Source of the DNA: Streptomyces sp. NBC_00335
GTDB taxonomy: Bacteria; Actinomycetota; Actinomycetes; Streptomycetales; Streptomycetaceae
Length of the DNA stretch: 64,000 nt
Assembly: GCF_036127095.1 (NCBI RefSeq)
Contig: NZ_CP108006.1
Span: 8,175,501 to 8,239,500, forward strand
Direction of reading: 5' to 3'
The notes below the pieces were generated by a model. That model was not told where the DNA came from and searched no databases. It worked only from the letters and a program-made list of their open reading frames with translations. Shown one piece after another: positions 14,634 through 24,426 of the stretch. Each line of letters begins with the position of its first letter. Within the stretch, counting starts at the first letter, position 1. Position numbers and translations under genes: made by a program.

Positions 14634-15386
14634 ATGACACCAGAAGACCTGCTGCAGGCCCTCGCCCGTACCCGCGCCTCCCTCGACGGAGCCGAGGTCA
14701 CCTTCTGGTGGACGGGCGACGTCCACGCCTGGGCCCCCGGTGAGCCCTACCGACGCCTCTTCGGCTTCGAAGGGCTCAACGTGGCCCGGCTGGTGGAGGA
14801 CGAAGAGCCGGGGACCTACCGGCTCCTCACCCGCGAGGCCGCGTTCTACCTGGACCCGGTGACCCGGGAGATCCTGGAGACCTGGGAGGACAAGCCCGTG
14901 GTCCACGTCTGGAACGACCCCGCGAACCAGAAGTGGCGTCCCTTCCCGGTCCCCGTGACCGAACTGGGCGACCAGGTCTGCTTCAGCCTGGAGATCCCGC
15001 TGGCCTACCCCTCCCCGCTGCCCGTCGCCCAGTACCCGGCGAACTCGGCCGAAGACACCTACCGGGCCCTGGAGCTCTTCCAGTTCTTCGCCCCCGCCTC
15101 GGTGTTCGCCACCGACGCGCCGAGCGTCCCGTCCACCATGTCCTGGACCCGGATGTCGCCCTGGCTCCCGTGGATGGAACAGGGCCCTCGTCCCGGCGGG
15201 CTCGCCTTCCACTGCCGGGGCCGCAAGCTGGCCTCCCACGCGGAGGTACCGGAGCGGACCCGCGCGTACATCGCGGCCCGCCACCCGGAGTTCGCCCACG
15301 CCCCCGAGAAGTGGACGGAGCCGAACGAGACCAGCTGGACGTACTTCCGCAGGCTCAACCCGCCGTCGGACCCGCCGAGCGCCTGA
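14634..15386 (+). CDS. DUF1838 family protein
   Basis: The 250-residue soluble protein has Trp/Tyr-rich sequence typical of DUF1838: VTFWWTGDVHAWAPGEPYRR, LFGFEGLNVARLVE, VVHVWNDPANQKW and a C-terminal FRRLNPPSDPPSA tail. No signal peptide or catalytic motif is evident. DUF1838 proteins are found scattered in proteobacteria and actinobacteria without a defined role. Spacing to neighbours suggests a single-gene unit. It converges on the prolyl aminopeptidase gene across a 75-bp gap that holds two small tandem duplications. Confidence 0.78.
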   Translation: MTPEDLLQALARTRASLDGAEVTFWWTGDVHAWAPGEPYRRLFGFEGLNVARLVEDEEPGTYRLLTREAAFYLDPVTREILETWEDKPVVHVWNDPANQKWRPFPVPVTELGDQVCFSLEIPLAYPSPLPVAQYPANSAEDTYRALELFQFFAPASVFATDAPSVPSTMSWTRMSPWLPWMEQGPRPGGLAFHCRGRKLASHAEVPERTRAYIAARHPEFAHAPEKWTEPNETSWTYFRRLNPPSDPPSA

Positions 15387-15397
15387 GCCGGGCAGGG

Positions 15398-15452
15398 TCC
15401 GGGGGTCTCGTCCGGGGGTCTCGTCTGAGGGGCGCACCCGAGGGGCACACCC
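15398..15452. repeat. Two adjacent 13-bp tandem duplications
   Basis: TCCGGGGGTCTCG occurs twice head-to-tail (15398-15410, 15411-15423), and GAGGGGCGCACCC is followed by the near-copy GAGGGGCACACCC (15427-15439, 15440-15452). Both sit in the gap between convergent genes; they look like replication-slippage products. Confidence 0.8.
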
Positions 15453-15461
15453 GCGCGGCTC

Positions 15462-16421
15462 TCAGCCGCCGGCCGCGAACCGGTCGAGGGCGCCGAGCAC
15501 GTGGTCGAGGGTGGCCGCTCCGCCCATGTGCCCCGCCTCCTCCACCACGGTCAACTCCACGCCGGGCCAGGCCCGGGACAGTTCCCAGGCCGTGCCGAGG
15601 GGGCCGGCCATGTCGAGCCGGCCGTGGATCAGGACGCCCGGGATGCCGGCCAGCCGGTGGGCATCGCGCAGCAGCTCGCCCTCCTCCAGCCACGCACCCT
15701 GCGAGAAGTAGTGCGAGCAGATCCGGACGAGGGCGACCCGGGCCGCCGGCGGCCGGCCGGTGTACGGCAGGGAGGCGCCCTTCGTCTCCCCGGACAGCAC
15801 CGCGTCCTCCCAGGCGCACCAGTCCGCCGTGGCCTTCGCCCGCACCTCCTCGTCGGGGTCGGCCGCCAGACGCGCGTAGGCCCCGACGAGGTCGCCGTCG
15901 CGCGGGACGCCGGATCCGGCGACGAAGCGCTCCCACTCCTCGGGGAAGAACCGGCCGGCGCCGCGGTACAGCCAGTCGATCTCCGAGCGCCGGGTGGTGG
16001 TGACGGCCGCGATGACGATCTCGGAGACCCGCTCCGGGTGCCGCTCGGCGTAGGCCAGGATCAGGGTGGAGCCCCACGAGCCGCCGTACAGCAGCCAGCG
16101 GTCGATGCCGAGGTGCTCGCGCAGCCGTTCCATGTCGGCGACCAGGTGGCCGGTGGTGTTGTGCCGCATGTCGGTCGCCGGATCGCTCGCGTGCGGGGTG
16201 CTGCGGCCGCATCCCCGCTGGTCGAACAGGACCACCCGGTAGCGTGCGGGATCGAAGAGCCGCCGGGCCTTCTCGGTGCACCCCGATCCCGGGCCGCCGT
16301 GCACGACGAGAGCGGGCTTTCCGTCCGGATTGCCGCAGACCTCCCAGTAGATGAGGTTTCCGTCGCCGACGTCGAGCATCCCCTTGTCGAAGGGCTCGAC
16401 CGGCGGATAGAGCTCTGCCAC
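15462..16421 (-). CDS. pip: Prolyl aminopeptidase
   Basis: This 319-residue alpha/beta hydrolase releases N-terminal proline from peptides in the cytoplasm. Family hallmarks are the oxyanion motif VVHGGPGSGCTE (about 39-50), FDQRGCGRSTPH, nucleophile elbow GGSWGS (Ser about 113), the helical cap domain (about 140-240), acid in IHGRLD and the catalytic His in EEAGHMGG near the C-terminus. Length is normal for the monomeric family (about 310-320). The start follows a GAGG-containing leader. There is no operon partner. Its upstream region faces the subtilase gene. Confidence 0.95.
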   Translation of the reverse strand: MAELYPPVEPFDKGMLDVGDGNLIYWEVCGNPDGKPALVVHGGPGSGCTEKARRLFDPARYRVVLFDQRGCGRSTPHASDPATDMRHNTTGHLVADMERLREHLGIDRWLLYGGSWGSTLILAYAERHPERVSEIVIAAVTTTRRSEIDWLYRGAGRFFPEEWERFVAGSGVPRDGDLVGAYARLAADPDEEVRAKATADWCAWEDAVLSGETKGASLPYTGRPPAARVALVRICSHYFSQGAWLEEGELLRDAHRLAGIPGVLIHGRLDMAGPLGTAWELSRAWPGVELTVVEEAGHMGGAATLDHVLGALDRFAAGG

Positions 16422-16813
16422 GTACCCGACCTCCTCATTTCCCCGTTCCGGACGGCCGTTTGCCGCCGGCCCGCCGGGGTCCGGCCACCCTACGGCGGCC
16501 CCGGCAGGGTGTGGACAAGGGTTTTCCCCGTATCGCGTTCATCGCCGCTTTGCCTACTGTCTGCCCACCGGCGATCCTCCCCGTCCGAACAGCCCCCGCG
16601 CCCACCCCACATGGCGTGAAGCTGGACGTTCGGTTCTTCGTCGGTGCCACCGTTGCCCAGCCCCGACGCTGCGGCGGGCGACGTGGTGTGCAGCAGCGGT
16701 GGCCGGGCGGGTTTGACCAGCCCGTTCCGGTCCCGCGGCCGCCGGTCAACCTCCCACACTGCACCAACCGGCCGTCCCGGCGCATCCTGTGGCGGCCCGC
16801 GAAAGGGAACACC
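16422..16813. other. Divergent intergenic region between pip and subtilase
   Basis: About 390 bp without a supported gene, although a frame stays open through it toward the subtilase. It includes a less GC-rich stretch (GGGTTTTCCCC around 16520) and AAGGG at about 16804 as ribosome binding site for the protease. No distinct promoter pair or operator was found. Confidence 0.35.
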
Positions 16814-18622
<1,809 letters not shown>

Positions 18623-18707
18623 GTCCGGCCCCCTGAGTCCGACCTCCGGAGCCCGATCCGCACCGCGGCCCAACTCGGCCTGACGGGGCGATAGTACGGA
18701 CCAACAG

Positions 18708-18756
18708 CCCGCCCGACCTCCCGATACACCGCGTATCGGCAGGCCGGGCGGGTTTT
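18708..18756 (+). terminator. Terminator after the subtilase
   Basis: CCCGCCCG (18708-18715) pairs with CGGGCGGG (18745-18752), with an inner CCGATAC/GTATCGG stem and TTTT immediately after: a typical rho-independent terminator. Confidence 0.85.
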
Positions 18757-18863
18757 CATGTCACGTGACTGAATTCTGCGTCACAATCCGGGCCCGCCGG
18801 GCATCCGACCTCGTATTGTCGCGTCTCACAGGAAGGGCACAGGAACGGGCAAGCGAGAGGCTG

Positions 18864-21644
18864 GTGCTGTGCGTGGTGGTGGCGACGGGGCACGCCGACA
18901 CGACCGTCGGACACGGTGAACTGATCAAGGCGGTCGACCGCGCGCTGACCACGCACGGACGCGCCCTGGTCACCGGGCCCGCCGGCTCGGGCAAGACGGA
19001 GGTGCTGCACGCCCTCACCGAGGCAGCCGCGCTGCGCCACGAGACCGTGCTGCGCCTGGCCCCCGGAGCCGCCGACCGGTGGATACCCGAAGCCTCCGCC
19101 GCCGCCCTCCTCGCCTCCGTCCCGGCCGACGCGCTGGAACGCCTCTCCGGACCGCAACGCACCGCCATCGCCCTCCTGCGGCGGGAAACCGACGCACCGC
19201 GCGTCGGCCGCGACCACGTCGCCCTGCGCCTCGCCGTCGTCGAGGTGCTGCGCACCCTCGCCGCCCGCGGCCCCGTCCTGCTCGCGCTCGACAACGCCCA
19301 GTGGCTCGACGCGGAGAGCACCGACCTGCTGCGCTTCGCCCTGCGCCTGACCCCGCCGCGGGTACGGGTCCTCGCCGCCGAATGCGTCCAGGGCGGAGCC
19401 CCGCTCTGCGAGGCCCTGTGGGGACCGGACACCCCCCAGATACGGGTGCCCCCGCTCGGCACCGACGAGGTCGCCGAGCTGCTGGTGCGCCGCGGGCTCC
19501 CGGCCCGCCTCGCCGGCCGGATCCACCAGGCCAGCGGAGGCAACCCGCGCCTGGCCCTGGCGCTGGGCCACTCCCTCGCCGAAGCCGCCGGGTCCCGCGA
19601 GGGCGGCGCCCACCACGCCGATCCGCTGCCCGTCTCCGGCCAGGCCCGCGAGGTGGCCCGCCGGCTCATCGGAGTCGTGCCCGCCCAGGCCCGGCGCACC
19701 CTGCTCTACGCCGCCCTCGCCGCGCGCCCCACCACCGCGCTGCTGCGCCGGGCCGGCCGCCTGGACGCGGAGGCCGAGCTCACCGTGGCCGAGCGGGCCG
19801 CGCTGGTCACCGTAGAAGAGGACGGCACGATCCGGTTCACGGCCGGGGCCCTGCCGACCGCGCTGGCCGCCGACGCGGGCTGGCCCGAACGCGCCGCCGG
19901 ACACGCCGCGCTCGCCGCCGCCGTCGACGACCCCGTCCAGGCCGTACGCCACCGCGCGCTGGCCGTGGACGCCCCCGACCAGGCGCTCGCCGCCGAGGTC
20001 ACCGAGGCCGCCGCCTCCTGCAGGCGCCGTGGCCAGCGGGCGCTGGCCGCCGAACTCGGCCTGCTCGCGGCCGACCGGACCCCCTGCCACCTGCCCGGAG
20101 AGGAGCTCGCCCGGCTCGTCGCCGCCGCCGAGGACGCGGGCTGGGCCGGCCGCGCCGACCTCGCCCGCCGCGCCACCCGCGCCGTACTCGCCCGCGACGC
20201 CTCGCCCGGCGACCGGGTGCGGGCCCGCCTCGCCGTCATCGACGCCGCCGGCCAGGCCCTCGGGGCCCTCGACGAGACCTTCGCGTACGCCGAGGCCGAC
20301 GCCGAGGGCGACCCCGCCCTCCAGGCCGCCGTCCGGTTGCGGACCGCCTGGAAGCACAACCTCAGCGACGGCGACCCCGTCCGCTCCCGCGACGCCGCCG
20401 CGCAGGCCGGCGTACTGGCCCGCAGCGGCGGCGACCAGGTCGCCGAAGCCATGGCGCTGACCGTACGGGCCCGCATGGGCCGCATCCTCGGGGACCCGGA
20501 CGCCGAGGAGATCCTCGCCGAGGCCCTGGCCCTGCCCGCCCCCGACGTACCCCTCGGCATGCGCAACGCCCCGCAGTACCTCGCCGTCCGCCACGCCCTC
20601 TTCGACGACCGGAACGCCGACGCCCGGCGCCAGCTGCTCGTGCTGCTGCCCGCCGTACGGCGCACCGGATCCGCCGAGGACGTCTTCGAGGTGCTGCGCA
20701 GCCTCACCGAGGTGGAACTGCGCCGGGGCAGGTGCGCGGCGGCCACCGCGCACGCCCGCGACGCCCTGGAACTGACCGTCGAGGCGGGCCTCTCGCCCGG
20801 CCCCGCCTGGTACCTCACCGCCCTGGCCGAGGCCATGGGCGGAGGCTTCGCACGCGCCGCCGGATATGCCCGGCGCGGCATCCAGGCCTCCGAGGAGGAG
20901 CACGACCAGGTCTTCCTCTCCCGCGGCCTGTACGTGCTCGGCCTGGTCGAGCTGGCCACCGGCGAGGCCGCGAAGGCCGTCGCCACCCTGCGCCGCGTGG
21001 CCGACCTGGAAGCCGCCCAGCAGGTGGTCGACCCCTCGATCCTGCGCTGGCACGGAGAGCTGGCCGAAGCCCTGGTCGCCGCCGACGCGCCCGACGAGGC
21101 CGCCGAGGTGCAGGCCAGGGCCCGTACGACGGCCCTCGCACTCGGCCGTACCAGTGTCATCGCCGCCCTCGACCGGGCCCGAGGGCTGTGCCTGTCCGCG
21201 CACGGCGACGCCGAGGCGGCCGTCGCCCTGCTGGAGGACACCGCCGAGCGCTTCGAGCGGCTCGAACTGCCCCTGGAGCGGGCCCGTACGCTGCTCGCCC
21301 TCGCCCGGGTGGAGCGCCGCCGCCGGCGGCGCGCACCCGCACGCGCCGCACTGACGGCGGCCGCCGAGGCCTTCACCCGGGCCGGTGCGACCCCGTGGGC
21401 GGAGCTCGCGCGGGAGCCGTCCCCGTCCGGATGCGAGGGCGGCGCAGGGGCCCGGCCCCTGGCCGCCCTCACGGAGGCGGAGACCCGCCTCGCGGTGCTG
21501 GTGGCCCAGGGCGCCAGCAACCAGGAGGCGGCCGCGAAGCTCTTCGTCAGCGTCAAGACCGTGGAGGCCCGGCTGACCCGGATCTACCAGAAGCTCGACG
21601 TCCGGTCCCGGGCCCAGCTGGCCACCACGCTGCGCACGCGGTGA
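18864..21644 (+). CDS. Large ATP-binding LuxR-family (LAL/MalT-type) regulator
   Basis: About 926 residues. An N-terminal P-loop ATPase has Walker A VTGPAGSGKTEVL and Walker B-like LLALDNAQWLD, a long Ala/Arg-rich helical-repeat middle (about 330-830) follows, and a C-terminal LuxR HTH reads ALTEAETRLAVLVAQGASNQ, then FVSVKTVEARLTRIYQKLDV. Such STAND-type activators bind ATP and an inducer before activating transcription; many act as pathway-specific regulators. GTG 18864 has GAGAGG close upstream; GTGs at 18873-18879 or an earlier in-frame GTG at 18765 are alternatives, the last lying almost on the preceding terminator. It is convergent with the chitinase; the target is unknown. Confidence 0.9.
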   Translation: MLCVVVATGHADTTVGHGELIKAVDRALTTHGRALVTGPAGSGKTEVLHALTEAAALRHETVLRLAPGAADRWIPEASAAALLASVPADALERLSGPQRTAIALLRRETDAPRVGRDHVALRLAVVEVLRTLAARGPVLLALDNAQWLDAESTDLLRFALRLTPPRVRVLAAECVQGGAPLCEALWGPDTPQIRVPPLGTDEVAELLVRRGLPARLAGRIHQASGGNPRLALALGHSLAEAAGSREGGAHHADPLPVSGQAREVARRLIGVVPAQARRTLLYAALAARPTTALLRRAGRLDAEAELTVAERAALVTVEEDGTIRFTAGALPTALAADAGWPERAAGHAALAAAVDDPVQAVRHRALAVDAPDQALAAEVTEAAASCRRRGQRALAAELGLLAADRTPCHLPGEELARLVAAAEDAGWAGRADLARRATRAVLARDASPGDRVRARLAVIDAAGQALGALDETFAYAEADAEGDPALQAAVRLRTAWKHNLSDGDPVRSRDAAAQAGVLARSGGDQVAEAMALTVRARMGRILGDPDAEEILAEALALPAPDVPLGMRNAPQYLAVRHALFDDRNADARRQLLVLLPAVRRTGSAEDVFEVLRSLTEVELRRGRCAAATAHARDALELTVEAGLSPGPAWYLTALAEAMGGGFARAAGYARRGIQASEEEHDQVFLSRGLYVLGLVELATGEAAKAVATLRRVADLEAAQQVVDPSILRWHGELAEALVAADAPDEAAEVQARARTTALALGRTSVIAALDRARGLCLSAHGDAEAAVALLEDTAERFERLELPLERARTLLALARVERRRRRRAPARAALTAAAEAFTRAGATPWAELAREPSPSGCEGGAGARPLAALTEAETRLAVLVAQGASNQEAAAKLFVSVKTVEARLTRIYQKLDVRSRAQLATTLRTR

Positions 21645-21665
21645 CCGAGGCCGGGCCGGCCCGGC

Positions 21666-22586
21666 TCAGCAGCTCAGGTTGTTCCCCGGGGTCACGCCCA
21701 GGAGCTGGGTGAAGCTCTGGTACGTGTTGATCCGGCTCTGCACCTGCGCGGGGTTGCCGCCGTTGCACTCCAGGGCGCCGTTGATGGAGCGGATGGTCTC
21801 GCCGAAGCCGGCGCCGTTGACCATGGCGGCGTGGGCGGTCATCGTGCCCGGGCCGTTCTGCGTGTTCCAGTACCAGAGCGCGGTCTTCATCGCGACGGCC
21901 GGGTCCTGCTCCACCAGGTAGGGGTTGGCCAGGAGGTTGATGCCCAGGGCGTCACCGGCCGCCTTGTAGTTGAAGTTCCAGCTCAACTGGATGGGCCCGC
22001 GCCCGTAGTAGGCGGACTGGCCGGCGGGACAGCCGTAGGGCTGGTTCGTGTCGCAGTAGTGCGGGTAGTTGGCGGTGTTCTGCTCGACGATGTGCACGAG
22101 TCCGCCGGTCTCGTGCGAGGCGTTCGCCAGGAAGGCCGCCGCCGCGCGCCGCTTGACGGTGTCGTCGCCGGTGGTGGCGAAGCCGGGGTAGGCGGACAGG
22201 GCCGCGACCAGGCCGTTGTAGGTGTAGAAGGGGTTCCGGTTCGGGAACATCTGGTTGAACTGGGCTTCGCTGACCACGAATCCGGACGGGTTGGGGGTGG
22301 TCGGGTCCGGGTTCGGGGTCGTCCCGCCTCCGCAGACGCCCTGGTCCGACCAGACGCCCCACTGGCCGGTGGTGCCGGGGGTCTCGCCCTGGGTCCACCA
22401 CTTGGCCTGCCAGTTGTGGCCGCCGTACGAGGCGTTCATGCCGCCGGTGTAGACGGCCGAGGTCGCCCACGCGCCGGCGCATGCGGGCGCCGCGGCGGCG
22501 GGGGAGGAGGGGAGGGCGATCGCGAGGCCGAGGGCGACGGCCGCGGTGGCGGCCAGCGAGAGGGCGCGTCGGTGCAGGGTGCGCAT
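21666..22586 (-). CDS. Secreted family 19 chitinase with N-terminal chitin-binding domain
   Basis: 306 residues: signal peptide (about 1-34), a small carbohydrate-binding domain (NASYGGHNWQAKWWTQGE, WSDQGVC; about 36-85), a Pro/Thr linker, and a GH19 catalytic domain with the catalytic Glu in NASHETGGL (about 159) and the hallmark YYGRGPIQLSWNFNY. It hydrolyses chitin by inversion outside the cell. ATG 22586 is preceded by GGAGAA; the GTG one codon earlier is less likely. About 80-105 bp upstream are two GGTCTRGACC boxes, the direct-repeat element known from Streptomyces chitinase promoters and bound by DasR-type regulators. Confidence 0.96.
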   Translation of the reverse strand: MRTLHRRALSLAATAAVALGLAIALPSSPAAAAPACAGAWATSAVYTGGMNASYGGHNWQAKWWTQGETPGTTGQWGVWSDQGVCGGGTTPNPDPTTPNPSGFVVSEAQFNQMFPNRNPFYTYNGLVAALSAYPGFATTGDDTVKRRAAAAFLANASHETGGLVHIVEQNTANYPHYCDTNQPYGCPAGQSAYYGRGPIQLSWNFNYKAAGDALGINLLANPYLVEQDPAVAMKTALWYWNTQNGPGTMTAHAAMVNGAGFGETIRSINGALECNGGNPAQVQSRINTYQSFTQLLGVTPGNNLSC

Positions 22587-22664
22587 CACGGAAGTTCTCC
22601 TTCAGTGGGGGGAGTTGCCGTGGGGGGCAACGGGAAGGGACAACTGCGCCCACTGAAGCGAGGA

Positions 22665-22692
22665 TGGTCTGGACCTGTCAAGGTCTAGACCA
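22665..22692 (-). promoter_or_regulatory. Tandem DasR-type operator/chitinase direct repeats
   Basis: TGGTCTGGACCT (22665-22676) and AGGTCTAGACCA (22681-22692), separated by 4 bases, lie upstream of the chitinase. The second contains the perfect palindrome GGTCTAGACC. They match the 12-bp direct repeats known to mediate chitin induction and glucose repression of Streptomyces chitinase genes and the DasR (GntR family) consensus. Control by N-acetylglucosamine is therefore likely. Confidence 0.85.
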
Positions 22693-22759
22693 AAACGAAG
22701 CGCCGGTGCCGCGCCCCGAAGGGCGGTGCACCGGCGCTGCGTTCTTGGGGTTTTCGGGG

Positions 22760-23170
22760 TCAGCTACCGGCGGAGAGGTTGCCGGAGAGGACCGGGATGT
22801 TGTCCAGGATGTGCGAGGCGGTCTCGTCACCCTTGGCCTGGGTGGAGTTCTCGGCGCACTGCTGGTTCTGCGGGTTGGACGCGATCGGGATGTCCTGGAC
22901 ACCGATGTTGACCAGGGCCAGGATCGACTGGGCGTTGACCTTCGCGGGCAGGCCGACGCAGAGCTTGTTCAGGGAGCCCTGGATGGCGGACATCTGCGGG
23001 CTCATGGCGCCGGCGGTCTCCTGGTTGCCGTAGAGCTGCGAGGACTCGTTGCCGTTGACCGTGTTGACGCCGTTGTCGTTGCCGATCGCCATCGCCGGGG
23101 AGGCTACGGCGGCACCGGCACCCAGAACGGCGGCGGTGGCGGCTGCGGTGGCCATGAACTTCTTGAGCAT
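22760..23170 (-). CDS. Rodlin
   Basis: The 136-residue secreted protein begins MLKKFMATAAATAAVLGAGA, with cleavage near PAMAIGN. The mature part has the rodlin sequence pattern: IGNDNGVNTVNGNESSQLYG, AMSPQMSAIQGSLNKLCVGL, VNIGVQDIPI and NQQCAENSTQAKGDE, with two conserved cysteines. Rodlins assemble with chaplins into the rodlet layer on aerial hyphae and spores. Only one rodlin gene is present here; S. coelicolor has an adjacent rdlA/rdlB pair. AAGGATC precedes the ATG. A GATAAC-N16-AGTTGA motif upstream fits developmental sigma-factor control. Confidence 0.95.
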   Translation of the reverse strand: MLKKFMATAAATAAVLGAGAAVASPAMAIGNDNGVNTVNGNESSQLYGNQETAGAMSPQMSAIQGSLNKLCVGLPAKVNAQSILALVNIGVQDIPIASNPQNQQCAENSTQAKGDETASHILDNIPVLSGNLSAGS

Positions 23171-23233
23171 GTGGGAGATCCTTCTTCTGTCGCACTGTCG
23201 CATGAGATAGCTGCCCTCGGCGGGACGAGCTGC

Positions 23234-23261
23234 TCAACTGCCGTGGACACCGGGGGTTATC
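23234..23261 (-). promoter_or_regulatory. BldN-type promoter candidate for the rodlin
   Basis: On the minus strand GATAAC (23261-23256), a 16-base spacer and AGTTGA (23239-23234) stand about 64 bp before the rodlin ATG. As I recall it, the BldN consensus for chaplin and rodlin promoters is CGTAAC-N16-CGTTGA; agreement is 4/6 and 5/6 with the right spacing. Inference. Confidence 0.5.
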
Positions 23262-23500
23262 ACCCATCACCCGAGTGGCCCAACCTTGCACTCCACCGGT
23301 GCGGTCGGACGTCGGCCGATTGACCCAACGTCGACAGGCGGGCGGATCCAGATCCCCGGGCGCGTACGTGCGCGTGCGCCCCGGGTTCGCGCCCCGTGCG
23401 CTGGGGGGTGCCGCCCCCGACCGGATCCGGACCGTGTGCGGGTCCCGGACCCCGTCGGGGCCGGCAGGGGCGGTGTCGCGCAGACGCGACGCCGCCGCGG
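23262..23500 (-). other. Gap between DUF5302 gene and rodlin, with hairpin
   Basis: No gene is supported. CCCCGAC (23415-23421) and GTCGGGG (23454-23460) enclose further pairing CCGGACC/GGTCCCGG with one bulge, a possible terminator for the small DUF5302 gene. The rest is GC-rich sequence upstream of the rodlin promoter. Confidence 0.4.
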
Positions 23501-23692
23501 TCAGCCGGTCTTGCGGCGGACCTTCTTGTTCTTGCCCCCGGGGTTGCCGCCGGCGCCCTGGATCTTCGCCCGGCTCTGGTGGGCCTGCTGCGACTGGGCA
23601 TTGGCGGCGTTCCGCTCCAGGGCCTCCTTGAACTTCCGCTTGGCCTCCTCGGCCGGCGATTCGTTCTGCGGGGTGTCTGATTCTTCTGACAT
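23501..23692 (-). CDS. Small DUF5302 protein
   Basis: This 63-residue, hydrophilic, highly charged protein begins MSEESDTPQNESPAEEAKRK and ends GGNPGGKNKKVRRKTG. It has an acidic N-terminus, a helical middle (KFKEALERNAANAQSQ) and a basic tail, which is the DUF5302 pattern found throughout Streptomyces. A near-perfect ribosome binding site AGGAGG precedes the ATG, a strong argument that this short frame is real. The function is unknown; the basic tail could bind nucleic acid. Confidence 0.8.
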   Translation of the reverse strand: MSEESDTPQNESPAEEAKRKFKEALERNAANAQSQQAHQSRAKIQGAGGNPGGKNKKVRRKTG

Positions 23693-23839
23693 GCGTCCTC
23701 CTGGATTGTTCTGAAGCCGTTGCAGTCTGTCAGGTGGTGTTTCCCCTGGCCAACGCGTTCGGGAGATGCGGCTTCGGAGTGGCGTCCGGGGGGTGTCCGA
23801 GCGGCGTCCGGGTGGCGTCCGAGCTGCTCGGACCCGGCC

Positions 23840-24283
23840 TCAGGCGTCCTTCTCCAGGGTCGGCCGCAGCCGCTCCAGCAGCGCGTGGAGCGTCGCGCGC
23901 TCCGTGTCGTCCAGGACGTCGAGGGCGCCGTGCGTGGCCTGCATCTCCTCGCGCACCCGGCGGATCACCTCGCGGCCCGCGTCCGTGGCCACGACGTTCT
24001 TGACGCGCCGGTCCGCGGGGTCGGGCTCGCGGCGGACGAGCTCTCGGGCCTCCAGCCGGTCCACGATGCCGGTCACGTTCGAGGCGTCGCAGACCAGCAG
24101 GGTGGCGAGGCCGCGCATGGGGAGCGGGCCGTTCAGCTGGGCGAGGACCTTCGCCTGGGTGGAGGTGAGGCCGTGGTGCGCGGCGGCCGCCGCGAAGTCC
24201 CGCCACTGGGCGGTGCCGATCGCGGCGAGCAGCTCCAGCAGCTCCAGCTTGGTCGGGACGGCGTGGGGGGTGGTGGCGCTCAT
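23840..24283 (-). CDS. MarR-family transcriptional regulator
   Basis: The 147-residue winged-helix repressor has the family recognition helix and wing: LTSTQAKVLAQL, MRGLATLLVCDASNVTGIVD and RLEARELVRREPDPADRRVK (the DxRxxx wing), with dimerisation helices at both ends. It is divergent from an MFS exporter gene 143 bp away, the usual arrangement where MarR represses the pump until a ligand binds. ATG 24283 was chosen; a GTG at 24310 would overlap a -10-like GATAAT on the minus strand. Confidence 0.9.
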   Translation of the reverse strand: MSATTPHAVPTKLELLELLAAIGTAQWRDFAAAAAHHGLTSTQAKVLAQLNGPLPMRGLATLLVCDASNVTGIVDRLEARELVRREPDPADRRVKNVVATDAGREVIRRVREEMQATHGALDVLDDTERATLHALLERLRPTLEKDA

Positions 24284-24310
24284 GCTCGGAGCGTACTCAA
24301 GGTGTTTCAC

Positions 24311-24356
24311 ATTATCAACCTTTTACTTGACCACCTTAACTATTGAGGTCTACCGT
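24311..24356. promoter_or_regulatory. Divergent marR/exporter promoter
   Basis: An AT-rich island. On the + strand TTGACC (24327-24332), an 18-base spacer and TACCGT (24351-24356) form a housekeeping-type promoter for the exporter. On the minus strand TTGATAAT (24311-24318) can serve the regulator. The overlapping position lets one MarR dimer control both. TCAACC/GGTTGA-type half-sites occur in the same island, but no perfect operator was picked out. Confidence 0.55.
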
Positions 24357-24426
24357 CTGCTGGAGTCGAAGTACTTGATGACGTCAAACATCTGCGATCT
24401 GAAGCACTGAAAAGGTCCCCCCTGCC

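Noticed and set aside
19079..21712. 877-codon + frame overlapping the LuxR-type regulator
   Set aside because: Arg/Pro-rich low-complexity translation; the other frame has Walker A and the LuxR helix-turn-helix.
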